A stretch of 64,000 nucleotides of DNA from Prevotellaceae bacterium (GCA_031271815.1 JAISVA010000035.1:104455-168454); one strand, 5' to 3'; counted from the first letter of the stretch, positions 46,876 to 56,765 are shown. Made by a program: numbers and translations. Notes: generated by a model from the sequence alone, not told the origin.

Positions 46876-47778
46876 CGTCAAGTTAAATTTTGAAAATCAA
46901 ATCGATTCTCGAAATTGATTCTAAAATATTGTTCGCATTTGTCTGAAAAACGTTCCAACTATAAGAAAATTATCTTACCTTTGATGCTCAAAAAACAGAT
47001 TAATAATTTGACTATAAATTCTTTGCGATTGTTCTTAATAGATTTTTTGCTACGTTGATTTTGCAAAGAATTAATAATTAATCAATGATTTAATATTTTG
47101 ATAGCTGCTGTTTATCATTCCTTTATGAATCGTCGAAAAGACAACTAAGTTATTTATTCCTAAGTAGTTATACATATTTTTTGAAAGCATTTTTAAAGTT
47201 ATTTCTCTGTTTTTTAACACATTAGATGAATCTACAACTAAAAGAATCATAAGTGCACTATTCTTGCAAAAATACTCTCTTTCTGCATTATAGTGAATTC
47301 CGAATCTTTTTATATCCCTTTAATTGCTGTTTAATTTCAAATCCAATTCTGCCGAAAAGAACATTTCTACCGGACACACTCATCATTACTGTTTGTGGCA
47401 TAACTTTTTATCCCAGTTGGATTTTCTACATAAGGAAAGTACGCACACAATCCACAATTGGTACATTTATTTCTATCCAAATAAGGTCCATAAATCCATC
47501 CTCATTTAAATTCGTACATTCTCTGTACAATACGTTAAACAAATAATTCAAAAACTGCTTCTGTTTATTGTGATACAATAGGTTTATTTCTGCTTAGTCA
47601 TTTAGCTTAATTCTCCAAAACTTACACAAGTCTTCCAATTCTCTATACGTTCTTTTTTACATAAAAGGATATGACCAATGCATCAAAAAAATGTCTATTT
47701 TGTCAATTTTTTCAACCGTTTCTCAAAATATGAATTTAATGAAACAATACGAATTGGATTTGATAGTTTTTATGGGAA
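46876..47778. other. Scar region with decayed coding sequence
   Basis: About 900 bp without an intact gene. It contains the decayed F420-beta-like gene (47245-47510). On the minus strand there is also a frame from about 47290 to 47085 (DSSNVLKNREITLKMLSKN) and one around 47640-47780 that look coding-like, but I could not assign either. It separates Wzy from the next glycosyltransferase. Confidence 0.55.
47245..47510 (-). pseudogene. Decayed copy of an F420-beta-like ferredoxin protein
   Basis: Minus-strand translation gives, across three frames, NEDGF, RNKCTNCGLCAYF, ENPTGIKSYA, NDECVR-stop-KCS, then IGFEIKQQLKGYKK and YNAEREYFCKNSA. These fall in the same order as DEDGF, CIGCGLC, KIEAYA, DEGVRRKCSSGG, IGFELGKQL, GYK and VRYNVEK in the intact gene at 43318-44454. 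At least two frameshifts and two in-frame stops are needed, so it is not functional. Confidence 0.75.
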
Positions 47779-48723
47779 TTAGTACATTCTCTTTAACCGT
47801 AAAAATCGCCTTGACAAACTCAATTTCATTCTTATTATATGCTGAAATAAAGATTGTACCGCTTCAGAAGAACGATTTCTCTTATTCTTAAAAATATTTA
47901 TCAACAAATAATATTGAAATTTAATAATAGAAAAAGTAATATAACCTGATATAGAGTATTTTAATTTCGACCTAAACTTCAACCAAGATTGATAATAATT
48001 CATATTAATCATTTTTTCAGATGACATCGTAATAGAGTCTCCCTTTCTATGAAAAATTGTATATTTAGGCATAAAATATAACTTAATACCGTGTTGAGTC
48101 AAGTTTATCCACATAGGTAAATCTTCTATAAAAGGGAATTGTTCATTATAATAATCACACAATTCCAATAATTCTCTTTTCATAAAACCTGTCGGAGCTT
48201 CTATCAAATTAAGATTGTTAATTAAATAAGACATTTGATCCCGGGAAGACAGTAAATAGAAAAAAGGTATTTGTTGTATCCTTTCTGTTTCATGTGTAGC
48301 ATTTGCCCTATATTCATCCAAACTTCCCCAAAAGCAGCATCCTCTGGAAAAAAGTATTTGTACTTGATTATTCTTTTGTATAAAAGAAACATTATCTTCA
48401 ATACAAGTTTTCATAAAAACATCGTCTCCCGCGATCAACTTAACCCATTCTCCTTCTGCTTTTTTACATCCCCTATTGCAATTTGGAGCAATTCCAGTAT
48501 TTCTCTCAACCGTTATCAACTCTGTCCTTACAAACCGATCTTTATTTTTCTCAAGCCAATCCTTACAAATTTCTACAGTATCATCTTTAGAACAATCGTC
48601 TGAAACTATCAATTCGATATTTCGATACGTTTGTGCTTTTACACTTTCCAGTGTTTCAAGCACATATTTTGAAGAGTTGTAGGTTATGACCACTATTGAA
48701 ATCAACAAGTTATTATTTTCCAT
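47779..48723 (-). CDS. Family 2 glycosyltransferase
   Basis: The 314-aa protein opens with ISIVVITYNSSKYVLETLESV and carries IVSDDCSKDDT and KLIAGDDVFM (DxD equivalent). Hydrophobic sequence near the C-terminus suggests membrane association. Its ATG overlaps the stop of the flippase gene (TAATG), so the two are coupled. It is followed by the scar region, so it may be the last intact gene of its transcript. Confidence 0.9.
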   Translation of the reverse strand: MENNNLLISIVVITYNSSKYVLETLESVKAQTYRNIELIVSDDCSKDDTVEICKDWLEKNKDRFVRTELITVERNTGIAPNCNRGCKKAEGEWVKLIAGDDVFMKTCIEDNVSFIQKNNQVQILFSRGCCFWGSLDEYRANATHETERIQQIPFFYLLSSRDQMSYLINNLNLIEAPTGFMKRELLELCDYYNEQFPFIEDLPMWINLTQHGIKLYFMPKYTIFHRKGDSITMSSEKMINMNYYQSWLKFRSKLKYSISGYITFSIIKFQYYLLINIFKNKRNRSSEAVQSLFQHIIRMKLSLSRRFLRLKRMY

Positions 48724-50198
48724 TATTTTCTAAATTTCAAAATTACATTCTTTAACCCCAATCTCTTATCTAATTCTTTAAAAGAATAAACAGAGGAAGC
48801 AATAATCAACACACTCCCTACAACATACTGATAAGGATTAGAAATAAATTTAACTGCACAAAAACAAGCAACTCCACATAGCAATTGCAATATAAATATT
48901 TTAACAAATTCCTTATCGTAATTGAACGCATATTTCCTGTTGCAAATAATAAATACTTGTATCAAATATATGATGTAGGTTAACAAAAATGCTATTCCCA
49001 AACCGTCTAATCCCCAAAACTTATAGCCAACAACATTAAAAATTAGAATGTAAATATTTGCTAATAATTCGTTGATAAAAAACAATTTTGAAGCGCTTTT
49101 TGCCAAATATAAAAAAGAAATTGCCCAACTTGCCGCCCTAAAAAACATTCCTAATGCCGCCCACTGAACCATCTCATTGATTGGCGTAAACCGGCTGGAA
49201 TAAAGAATAACTATAATCCAATAGATAAATACAAAAAACACCATCAAAATCGGTGCTAATATTAATATAGCTACTTCAGCCTGTTGATTAATCGTTTCTT
49301 TCGCTAATTGGTTATCGTGCGCCACTCCGGACAAACGCGGATAATAATCTGCCGACATGGCTGTAAAAATTAATCCGACATAAGTGCCAATAATGGCAAA
49401 TCCAGAATTGTATAATCCTACTTCATCTACCCCGCCGATTCGTCCAATATATATTTTCGTCAAATATGCCACTACTAAGGTAATTATTCCGCTTAAACTC
49501 AACATAAAGCCCATTTTAAGCATATCTTTACCTTCTTTCCATATTTCTTTGAATGACAGCTTTATTTTATCAACCAGTACTTTTCGAGAAAAATACCACG
49601 ACAAAACAAGTGTTACGATAGAGGTTATAATAAGCGCCGGAACAATCCCCTTTACTCCAAATAGATAATAAAGCGGTACAGTTACAATTAATCCCAATAA
49701 TGCGCCCAATACATTGGCATTTGCCAAATATTTTAGTTTTCGAGTACCTTGCAATATTACATTTTGTCCTGCGCTTAATTGCAAAAACAATAAAGTTACC
49801 GACAAAAACATAAAAGCATACGTATAATCTTTATTCCCAAAAGTCAATTCACTTAATAATGGAGCAAAGATCAAAGTAACAAGCATGCCCAATAACCCTG
49901 TTAGCCAAACCATTCGAATAAGCGTTGTAACTACAACGCTTATTCTATGCCGGTCATGTTGAGCATCTGCTGCCGCAACATTTTTAACAGCACTTGTCCT
50001 TAGCCCAAAATTGGTTAAACTCGTTACCAATCCGGTTGCCACGGTTAATAATCCGACAACCCCCATTCCTGCCGGTCCCAACAATAGAGCAACAAACTTT
50101 GACCGTATAACACTAATCAAAATATTGACTATTTGTACGCCTCCAAAAAGACTGGTAGCTTTAAATATTTGGCGATACGAAGAATTTTTGTTACTCAT
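48723..50198 (-). CDS. wzx: O-antigen flippase
   Basis: A 491-aa polytopic protein of the MOP/PST flippase family with about 12 helices. The N-terminal block SLFGGVQIVNILISVIRSKFVALLLGPAGMG is typical of Wzx-like proteins (positions 17-47). It moves the undecaprenyl-linked repeat unit to the periplasm. It lies between the aminodideoxysugar genes and a GT2 gene. Confidence 0.88.
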   Translation of the reverse strand: MSNKNSSYRQIFKATSLFGGVQIVNILISVIRSKFVALLLGPAGMGVVGLLTVATGLVTSLTNFGLRTSAVKNVAAADAQHDRHRISVVVTTLIRMVWLTGLLGMLVTLIFAPLLSELTFGNKDYTYAFMFLSVTLLFLQLSAGQNVILQGTRKLKYLANANVLGALLGLIVTVPLYYLFGVKGIVPALIITSIVTLVLSWYFSRKVLVDKIKLSFKEIWKEGKDMLKMGFMLSLSGIITLVVAYLTKIYIGRIGGVDEVGLYNSGFAIIGTYVGLIFTAMSADYYPRLSGVAHDNQLAKETINQQAEVAILILAPILMVFFVFIYWIIVILYSSRFTPINEMVQWAALGMFFRAASWAISFLYLAKSASKLFFINELLANIYILIFNVVGYKFWGLDGLGIAFLLTYIIYLIQVFIICNRKYAFNYDKEFVKIFILQLLCGVACFCAVKFISNPYQYVVGSVLIIASSVYSFKELDKRLGLKNVILKFRK

Positions 50199-50218
50199 TT
50201 TTAATTCGCCCGAACAGA

Positions 50219-51325
50219 TTAATATACATTAACAGTTTTCACTACTTTTTCTACTTCTTCTTTCGTCATTACCGGACTTATCGGCAAACTCAACACTTCA
50301 TTATGAATTTGCTCAGTAACCGGATATGATTCGTTATTCCATTCCTTATAACACGCCTGCTTATGCGGCGGAATCGGATAGTGAATCAACGTTTGAATGC
50401 CGTTATTTGTCAAATATTGTTGAAATGCATCACGCTCTTTTGTACGCACTACAAATAAATGATACACATGTTCACTTTGATTATCAATCTGTTGCGGTAA
50501 AATAATTTTCGGATTCGTTACATTTTTGCAATAATAATCGGCAATTTCCCTGCGACGTTGATTTTCGTCCAAAACATGATCAATTTTTACAGACAAAAAA
50601 GCGGCTTGTATTTCATCCATACGACTATTGTAACCACTATAATCAAAAACATATTTTTGAGATGAACCATAATTGGCTAATGTACGAACAACTTTTGCCA
50701 ATTCCGCATCGTGACAAACTACCGCACCACTATCGCCCAATGCACCCAAGTTTTTACCCGGATAAAAACTAAATCCGGCAGCATCTCCCAATGTTCCCGT
50801 ATTCCGTCCATGCCACACAGCGCCAATAGCCTGTGCATTGTCTTCTATAATTTTTAAATTATATTTTTTTACCAAGTCTTCCAATTTTTCACTCCACGCC
50901 ACACGTCCATAAAGATGTACAATCATGATGGCTTTTGTCTTAGAAGTTATTGCTTTTTCTATTTGGTCGATGTCAATATTATAAGTTTCAATGGAAGGTT
51001 CAACCAAAACAGGTTTTAAGCGATTGTCAGTAATAGCCAAAACAGATGCTATGTAAGTATTTGCAGGCACAATAACCTCATCGCCTTCTTTCATTACGCC
51101 CGTTTCAATATACGCCCGTAAGATCAATCGCAAAGCATCTAACCCATTAGCCACTGTAACCACGTTTTCTTCCGGCAATCCTTCGAAACGTGCCAATTTG
51201 GATTCAAACTTTTTATTTTGTTCTCCTTGCAAAAACCAACCACTATCAATTACCTCGACAGCTGCTTGTTTAAGTTCACCGGCATATTGAGCATTTATTT
51301 TTTGTAAATCAAGAAACTTTATCAT
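50219..51325 (-). CDS. fdtB: DegT/DnrJ/EryC1 aminotransferase (FdtB/QdtB type)
   Basis: A 368-aa PLP-dependent sugar aminotransferase. The PLP lysine is K191 in FSFYPGKNLGALGDSG, and the N-terminal KFLDLQKINAQYAGEL and IPPHKQACYKEW are typical. Together with the two ketoisomerase-like genes and the acyltransferase upstream, it should make a dTDP-3-amino-3,6-dideoxyhexose (Fucp3NAc or Quip3NAc). Which epimer is formed depends on the ketoisomerase. No rmlA/rmlB is nearby. Confidence 0.88.
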   Translation of the reverse strand: MIKFLDLQKINAQYAGELKQAAVEVIDSGWFLQGEQNKKFESKLARFEGLPEENVVTVANGLDALRLILRAYIETGVMKEGDEVIVPANTYIASVLAITDNRLKPVLVEPSIETYNIDIDQIEKAITSKTKAIMIVHLYGRVAWSEKLEDLVKKYNLKIIEDNAQAIGAVWHGRNTGTLGDAAGFSFYPGKNLGALGDSGAVVCHDAELAKVVRTLANYGSSQKYVFDYSGYNSRMDEIQAAFLSVKIDHVLDENQRRREIADYYCKNVTNPKIILPQQIDNQSEHVYHLFVVRTKERDAFQQYLTNNGIQTLIHYPIPPHKQACYKEWNNESYPVTEQIHNEVLSLPISPVMTKEEVEKVVKTVNVY

Positions 51326-51338
51326 TTTATCTTATTTA

Positions 51339-51809
51339 TCACAGTTGATTGTCTATTTTTTTTACAAATTTCGCAGGATTACCAAGCCAAAGTTCACCGT
51401 CAGGAATATTTTTTGTTACTACGCTGCCGGCCCCTATCATTGCTTTTTCGCCAATAGTAACCCCTCCTAATATAACAGAACCTGCACCAATGGATGCGCC
51501 TTTCTTTATTTTCGTTTTTAAAAAAGTTTCCGGATACTGCTTTGAACGGGGATATTTATCATTTATAAATGTAACATTAGGACCGATAAAAACATCGTCT
51601 TCTATTTCAATGCCGTCCCAAAGATGCACACTGCATTTGATCGTTACATTATCGCCTATCTTAACGTCGTTTTCAATAAAGCAATGTGCGCAGATATTGC
51701 AGTTGTTTCCTATTTCCGCATTTTGAAGCACAACGCAAAATTGCCAAACATTAGTATTATCGCCGATTTTTGTTGACTGAACGTCTGATAAATGGTGTAT
51801 CCGTTTCAT
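51339..51809 (-). CDS. fdtC: Sugar N-acyltransferase (FdtC/WlbB type, hexapeptide)
   Basis: The 156-aa left-handed beta-helix protein starts [23 protein letters not shown] and carries [20 protein letters not shown] and [21 protein letters not shown]. It is likely the N-acetyl- or acyltransferase for the 3-amino sugar. It overlaps the upstream cupin gene by 4 bp. Confidence 0.85.
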   Translation of the reverse strand: MKRIHHLSDVQSTKIGDNTNVWQFCVVLQNAEIGNNCNICAHCFIENDVKIGDNVTIKCSVHLWDGIEIEDDVFIGPNVTFINDKYPRSKQYPETFLKTKIKKGASIGAGSVILGGVTIGEKAMIGAGSVVTKNIPDGELWLGNPAKFVKKIDNQL

Positions 51810-52222
51810 CTTTTATAACTCAAAAAATCTTCATAATTCCTTATATAATCCGTCTCGTTATATTTATGCGAAGCTAAAACCAGGCAAACCGAACCCGAAG
51901 AAAAATTGTTCAATTCCCGCCAAAGTCCGGGAACAACCAATAATCCCTGGTAAGGACGGTTTAAAGTGACAGTTCGTTTCACATTTCCATCGTCAAGCAT
52001 AACGTCAAAACTACCGCTTGCGGCAACGATCAGCTGTTGTAATTCTCTGTGTGCATGCCCACCGCGTTCTTCACCTCCCGGCACATCATACAAATAATAT
52101 GTCCGCTGTACGTCGAAAGGTATATCTTTATTATTATTTTCAATCACGGTAATATTGCCAACATCGCTATGATGCTTATCCATTTCTATTACTGAGCAAT
52201 TATATACAGTGGTATTCTTCAT
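51806..52222 (-). CDS. fdtA: dTDP-6-deoxyhexose 3,4-ketoisomerase-like cupin, copy with HAH
   Basis: A 138-aa FdtA/QdtA cupin. The conserved [19 protein letters not shown] segment carries H56 and H58, the His pair of active family members. It isomerises the 4-keto to the 3-keto sugar before transamination by the downstream aminotransferase. It overlaps both neighbours by 4 bp. Confidence 0.85.
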   Translation of the reverse strand: MKNTTVYNCSVIEMDKHHSDVGNITVIENNNKDIPFDVQRTYYLYDVPGGEERGGHAHRELQQLIVAASGSFDVMLDDGNVKRTVTLNRPYQGLLVVPGLWRELNNFSSGSVCLVLASHKYNETDYIRNYEDFLSYKR

Positions 52223-52626
52223 TTTTTCAATTCTTTAAACGACGATAATTCTCTTATATAATCTTCCGCATCGTATTTCATAGAAGAAAGTACTAGCGCC
52301 AATGAATTAGTCGAAAAATTTTCCATTTGCCGCCAATTCATTGCCGGGATATAAAGTCCATAATAAGAACGGTTCAAGTGATAAACTTTTTCCTCTTTCC
52401 CATCGTTTACTATCACGTCAAAGCTTCCCGACAAAGCGACTATAAATTCTTCATTTTTTATATATGCGTGCCCGCCCCGTTTTTCTCCTCCCGGAACGTC
52501 GTATATCCAATGGCAACGCTCAATCTTGAAAGGGATGTGGTTTTCGCTTTCGATAAAAGAGAGGTTGCCCCGTTTATCCAATATTTTTGGCAAATTGATT
52601 ATTTGTTCTTTTTTACTCATGTTCAT
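52219..52626 (-). CDS. Second FdtA-like cupin, copy with HAY
   Basis: A 135-aa paralogue of the next gene with the same fold, but its motif reads GGHAYIKNEEF (H53, Y55), so the second His is replaced by Tyr. It may be a partner subunit, an enzyme with a different outcome, or inactive. It is the first gene of the four-gene aminodideoxysugar set. Confidence 0.75.
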   Translation of the reverse strand: MNMSKKEQIINLPKILDKRGNLSFIESENHIPFKIERCHWIYDVPGGEKRGGHAYIKNEEFIVALSGSFDVIVNDGKEEKVYHLNRSYYGLYIPAMNWRQMENFSTNSLALVLSSMKYDAEDYIRELSSFKELKK

Positions 52627-52790
52627 TCATGTCCTTATAGTCTAGTCAAAACCTTTATAGCATTGATATCGTCATACATGTCAAAATCTTTTATTCGCAG
52701 TATTTTCCAAGGCTTCGCCAATGTCGAAAACTTATCCGGCACACCAACTCTCAAAATGTTCGTTTTTTTGATAAAAAATTAACTAAAAAA

Positions 52791-52840
52791 AGCCTGTTTA
52801 ATTTTCTTGATAATTCCCTTCAATGAAATTTAAACAGACT
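52791..52840 (-). terminator. Terminator after wzc
   Basis: AGCCTGTTTAA pairs with TTAAACAGACT with one internal mismatch around a long AT-rich loop, and the minus strand ends CTTTTTTTAG. It follows the wzc stop within about 12 bp. The 52627-52851 gap holds no other gene, so downstream genes may need read-through or an unseen promoter. Confidence 0.65.
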
Positions 52841-52851
52841 CAATTAAAACC

Positions 52852-55200
52852 TTATACTACTTCCCCGTAAGTTCCGTATTTGCCGTATTTGCCGTATTTA
52901 CCTGCCAAATCAGAGCCTTTAACTCCATTTACAACCATCGTAACGCGTGGTAATTTATCTTCTGCCGAAATGTCATTAATCATCTCGAACAGTCCTTTGT
53001 TGGTGTAGTTGGCACGGCAAACATAGAGTGTCATATCGCCAATTCGTGATAAAATTAATGTGTCGATAATCGCCCCGACAGGCGCTGTGTCGATGATAAT
53101 ATAGTCATAAACTGCTCTTTGCTGCTTTATTAATTTATCCAACGAATCTTTCGACAATAATTCAGCTGGATTCGGAGGTGTTATGCCGGCAAAAATAACA
53201 TCTAAATGAGCATACCCAGGTACTTTATGTGTGATATTTTTTACCTCTTTTTCCGAACCGACAAGATAATCAACCAATCCTACTCTTGAAGGAAGCGCAA
53301 AAGCATCTTTCAACCGGGGATTACGAATATCCATACCAATCAGCAGCACCTTTTTGTTCAGAAGCGCGAAACTTTTTGCAATGTTAGTCGAAACAAATGT
53401 TTTTCCCTCTCCCGGTACGGACGAAGTAACCAATATTACTTTTTTATCCGGATCGTCGAGCATAAAACCGATGTTTGTTCGTAACGATCTGAAATATTCG
53501 TCGGAAATACGTTTTATCTCCGCCGTTTCTTCATTAATCAACGGAATTTCGCCTAATATCGGCAATTTCGTCAATCTCTCTCTCTCTATTTCCGAACGGG
53601 AGTCAAAATGCACTTTCAACAAATCCTTCAAATAAATTATTCCGGCAGGTATCAAGATCGCAATAAGTATTGCTCCGAGGAGGATAATCATTCTGCGTGG
53701 AGAAACCGGATTCGAATCTGCCAACGTTTCATCAATAATTCTTGCTTTATTGGTAGTTGCAGCCATTGCCAGCGCATTCTCTTCGCGTTTCTGGAGTAAC
53801 ATCAGGAAAAGAGCCGATTGAATCTGGCGCTGGCGGTCAATTTCTACAAACTGCCGTTCCTGGGTCGGAACGTTACCTATCCGCCGTCTGAAATCTTCTG
53901 CCTGTTTATCTAAATTTTCACGAGTAATCAACAAACTCGATTCCACATTTTTAACCAATGACCGTATGTTTTCATACAGGGAACTGATCAAAAGGTTTTG
54001 ATTTACTACCACCGGATTCTTTTCGGAAGTTGTGCGAAGTAACCGGTTTCGCTCAAGCAATACTTCATTGTATTTATTGATTTGGGATAATAATCCTACA
54101 TCCGCAATTCCAATATTGGAGGGCAATACCGTCTCTGCATTTTCGGAATTGCCGACATATTCATTTAAAAAGCGGATCAAATTAAGCTGAGTTTCATTTT
54201 CCACTCTTTTACGTTCATACTCAGTACTTTCGCGCAGGAACAACTCCGAGTTTACCTTTATTTCGGTCAATCCTTCTTTTCTCTTATAATTCTCAAGTTC
54301 TATTTCGGTTGTTCCCAATTCTTTTCCGATTAGCAGGATTCTTTCTTCTATGAATTCTCCTGTCCGTTCGGCTATTTTATTTTTGTCTTCTACGGCACTC
54401 GCATTGTACTTTTCGATTAATTTATTTAAAAAATCCTCTCCCCGAAGCCTGTTGGTATTTTTTAAATTCAATCTAACAACAGAAGAGTTTTTATTTACCG
54501 GAGCAACGGAAAGTGCACCCAAATAACCTTTGGCAACGCTAATTGGCGACGATATGGAAATTACAATATCTGAGATTTCATTATCAGGATCTATCTCGAT
54601 ATCCGACTGCAAAAGATGCAATTTTCCATACGGAGTTTTCAATACGATAGGAAAAGAAGAATACACTGTATCTGAAATAATTACATCATCACCATCCGAA
54701 TTTGTCGTTTCAGCCAAAACGGAAACCTGATCCGTATTCAAGTCATTCAATGAAATCCGTACCGGAAAAAAACGTTCGGAAAAATTAATTGAAGAAATAT
54801 CCGCCAATACCGGCGATGATTTATACAAACTTCTTTTTCTTCCTAAAAATCCGGTTTCTACATAATTAACGTTCAATTCCAAGTCCTTTATAACATCCCT
54901 GATTAACGATTTCGATTTTAGCACCTCTACTTCATTGTCGGTACTGGTTCCTCCCATCAGGTTCATTCCTTCAAACAAACTCAACTCGCTCGCCAAACCC
55001 GCTCCTTTCTTTTCGTCATTGATCATAATGACCGACGATATGTTATATTCGGGCATAGTTACCCTAAGATAAAACAGCGCCAGCAAAACGCAAATAAAAC
55101 CGGAGAAAACAAACCACTTCCAGTGGACTAAATACCGAAACAAGATTTCTCTCACATCAATTACGTCTTCTTCTTTTTCTCCTTTATATTTTTCTTCCAT
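52852..55200 (-). CDS. wzc: Polysaccharide co-polymerase with tyrosine autokinase (Wzc)
   Basis: The 782-aa protein has an N-terminal Wzz domain flanked by transmembrane helices (about 31-47 and 504-522), with a coiled coil between (roughly 285-460). The BY-kinase domain carries Walker A SVPGEGKT (594-601) and Walker A' LLIGMDIRNPR (619-629). The C-terminus is a tyrosine cluster, KYGKYGKYGTYG, the expected autophosphorylation tail. It controls chain length and export together with Wza. Confidence 0.93.
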   Translation of the reverse strand: MEEKYKGEKEEDVIDVREILFRYLVHWKWFVFSGFICVLLALFYLRVTMPEYNISSVIMINDEKKGAGLASELSLFEGMNLMGGTSTDNEVEVLKSKSLIRDVIKDLELNVNYVETGFLGRKRSLYKSSPVLADISSINFSERFFPVRISLNDLNTDQVSVLAETTNSDGDDVIISDTVYSSFPIVLKTPYGKLHLLQSDIEIDPDNEISDIVISISSPISVAKGYLGALSVAPVNKNSSVVRLNLKNTNRLRGEDFLNKLIEKYNASAVEDKNKIAERTGEFIEERILLIGKELGTTEIELENYKRKEGLTEIKVNSELFLRESTEYERKRVENETQLNLIRFLNEYVGNSENAETVLPSNIGIADVGLLSQINKYNEVLLERNRLLRTTSEKNPVVVNQNLLISSLYENIRSLVKNVESSLLITRENLDKQAEDFRRRIGNVPTQERQFVEIDRQRQIQSALFLMLLQKREENALAMAATTNKARIIDETLADSNPVSPRRMIILLGAILIAILIPAGIIYLKDLLKVHFDSRSEIERERLTKLPILGEIPLINEETAEIKRISDEYFRSLRTNIGFMLDDPDKKVILVTSSVPGEGKTFVSTNIAKSFALLNKKVLLIGMDIRNPRLKDAFALPSRVGLVDYLVGSEKEVKNITHKVPGYAHLDVIFAGITPPNPAELLSKDSLDKLIKQQRAVYDYIIIDTAPVGAIIDTLILSRIGDMTLYVCRANYTNKGLFEMINDISAEDKLPRVTMVVNGVKGSDLAGKYGKYGKYGTYGEVV

Positions 55201-55237
55201 TATGATGAGTTTAACAAAATACTAAAAATGAACCTGT

Positions 55238-56047
55238 TTATCTCGCAAGGGTAACGATAAAAGTCGCCAGTGACACCAATACCCCGGTAGCCGATATCCA
55301 TAGGCTGGTTGTTGTACTCACTTGACTATTACGCGCTTTTGCCTTATTCGGCTCCACATATAAAATATCATTCTGTTGTAAATAAAAATAAGGAGAACGA
55401 ATAAGCTCGCTATCATTCAAATTGATGATAATAATCTCCTTCCCTCCGTCGGCATGCTCCCTTATCAATTTCACATTTTCACGCTTTCCGAATATTGTCA
55501 AGTCTCCGGCCAAGGCAAGCGCCTCCAGAATATTCACTTTTTCATTTACGACGGTAAAGGTATTTGGTCTGCCCACTTCTCCCAATACCGATATTTTATA
55601 ATTCACAAAACGAACGTTAACCAAAGGCTCTTCTTTTAAGTAAGTCTTCAACTCCTGTTTCAGCAAATCCTCCAGTTGAGTTTTGGTTTTCCCCATTACT
55701 TGAATTTTTCCCAGTACGGGAAAATCAATATTTCCTTCGTTATCAACGAGATACGACTGCAATACGGGTTGAGAGGTAAGCGAATTTGTTTGGGTTGCCG
55801 CCAATGGCATTGTGAGATTAAAAGGCAGGGATGCTTCTTTGTCGAATGTCGTTACCGTGATAGTCAACAAATCTTTCGGTTTAATCCGTGCGTCATAGAG
55901 ACTATCCAACTCGGAATTATATTTAAAATTTTCCGCATCCTGCAAATAGGCAATTGTTTTTGTCGAACCGCAAGAGATAAAACCTGACAATAAGAAAAGG
56001 TAAAAAATGAGGCGAAATTCGTTGGAAATTATGTGTTTAACTTTCAT
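55238..56047 (-). CDS. wza: Polysaccharide export lipoprotein (Wza type)
   Basis: A lipoprotein with lipobox SGFISC, then the polysaccharide export domain (YDARIKPKDLLTITVTTFDK) and an SLBB-like domain (VSVLGEVGRPNTFTVVNEK-type block). A C-terminal transmembrane helix (SATGVLVSLATFIVTLAR) would span the outer membrane. ATG 56047 gives 269 aa; a longer frame to 56077 adds residues of no signal-peptide character. It lies 37 bp upstream of wzc. Confidence 0.9.
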   Translation of the reverse strand: MKVKHIISNEFRLIFYLFLLSGFISCGSTKTIAYLQDAENFKYNSELDSLYDARIKPKDLLTITVTTFDKEASLPFNLTMPLAATQTNSLTSQPVLQSYLVDNEGNIDFPVLGKIQVMGKTKTQLEDLLKQELKTYLKEEPLVNVRFVNYKISVLGEVGRPNTFTVVNEKVNILEALALAGDLTIFGKRENVKLIREHADGGKEIIIINLNDSELIRSPYFYLQQNDILYVEPNKAKARNSQVSTTTSLWISATGVLVSLATFIVTLAR

Positions 56048-56086
56048 CCTATTAAATATTATTACTACACAGATCATACAAAGTCA

Positions 56087-56118
56087 CAAAGATAACAAGA
56101 AATACAAACATATACAAA
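56087..56118 (-). promoter_or_regulatory. Promoter of wza-wzc
   Basis: The minus strand reads TTTG (56118-56115), a 20-nt spacer and TATCTTTG (56094-56087). The start would be near 56080, 33 nt before the wza ATG. Confidence 0.8.
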
Positions 56119-56131
56119 TCTTTAAATTTTT

Positions 56132-56542
56132 CTAACACGGCAACTCGTTAAGTACATTATACTCCGACCCAAAAGCAAAATAAAATCCAACATCTTTGCT
56201 TTCTTTCAACTCAATGTAATAATTATCATATTTCCAAACTTTGGGAGCGATCATTTCACACCGGTCATTGCATACTTCCCTATACACATTAAACAAATCT
56301 TCATCATCAAAAAAGAGAAACCCGGCACAACAAACACCACTTTTCTTGTCTATCAAGCAAGTCAGCGTACTCTGATTGAGCCTTATCTCCAGCAACATAT
56401 CTTCATCTAAACCAGGAAGATCGGTTACTTGATTTTCGGGGAAGTGCTTTTTGATTTCATCCTCAGTACAATTCAGGATCAATCGTCCGTATTGAACAAA
56501 TGCGGAAAAATCATTTTCTAACCCAATGATTTTTTGTTTCAT
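56132..56542 (-). CDS. Hypothetical protein, 136 aa
   Basis: I do not recognise a family. The protein is acidic, cysteine-containing (VCCAGFLFFDDED, VCNDRCEM) and has no signal peptide or membrane helix. The ATG at 56542 begins MKQKIIGLENDFSAFVQYG. It lies between wza's promoter and the tRNA terminator and shares no operon with certainty. The wza -33 box starts only 14 bp after its stop. Confidence 0.6.
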   Translation of the reverse strand: MKQKIIGLENDFSAFVQYGRLILNCTEDEIKKHFPENQVTDLPGLDEDMLLEIRLNQSTLTCLIDKKSGVCCAGFLFFDDEDLFNVYREVCNDRCEMIAPKVWKYDNYYIELKESKDVGFYFAFGSEYNVLNELPC

Positions 56543-56595
56543 AAAATTTCACTTAACTATAGTAGATTATAGTAATTCCACGTATATTGCTAAAA

Positions 56596-56639
56596 AAAGA
56601 GAGAACATCATAAAAGATACACTAAGACATTCTCTCTTT
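56596..56639 (-). terminator. Terminator of the tRNA-Asn pair
   Basis: AAAGAGAGAA pairs with TTCTCTCTTT with a 24-nt loop, followed on the minus strand by CTTTTTTTAGC. It lies 13 bp past the 3' end of the downstream tRNA. Confidence 0.8.
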
Positions 56640-56651
56640 AATTATTTTGTG

Positions 56652-56725
56652 CTCTCCCTCTTGGACTTGAACCAAGGACCCTCTGATTAACAGTCAGATG
56701 CTCTAACCGACTGAGCTAAGGAAGA
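56652..56725 (-). tRNA. tRNA-Asn (anticodon GTT), copy 2
   Basis: Seventy-four nt. The acceptor stem TCTTCCT/AGGGAGA pairs with one G-T. The anticodon loop ACTGTTAATC carries GTT, and the T loop CTTGGTTCAAGTCCAAG is standard. CCA is not encoded. It is identical to the copy 114 bp upstream. Confidence 0.95.
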
Positions 56726-56765
56726 ATTTGAAGTTTTTATGGAACGGCAACTCAAACCGTTTTGG

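Noticed and set aside
47253..47546. 97-codon plus-strand ORF in the scar region
   Set aside because: It lies opposite the decayed F420-beta-like gene and has no recognisable domain; it is an antisense shadow of decayed coding sequence.
47691..47891. 66-codon plus-strand ORF overlapping the end of a glycosyltransferase gene
   Set aside because: Over half lies antisense to the intact glycosyltransferase gene, and it has no start context or family.
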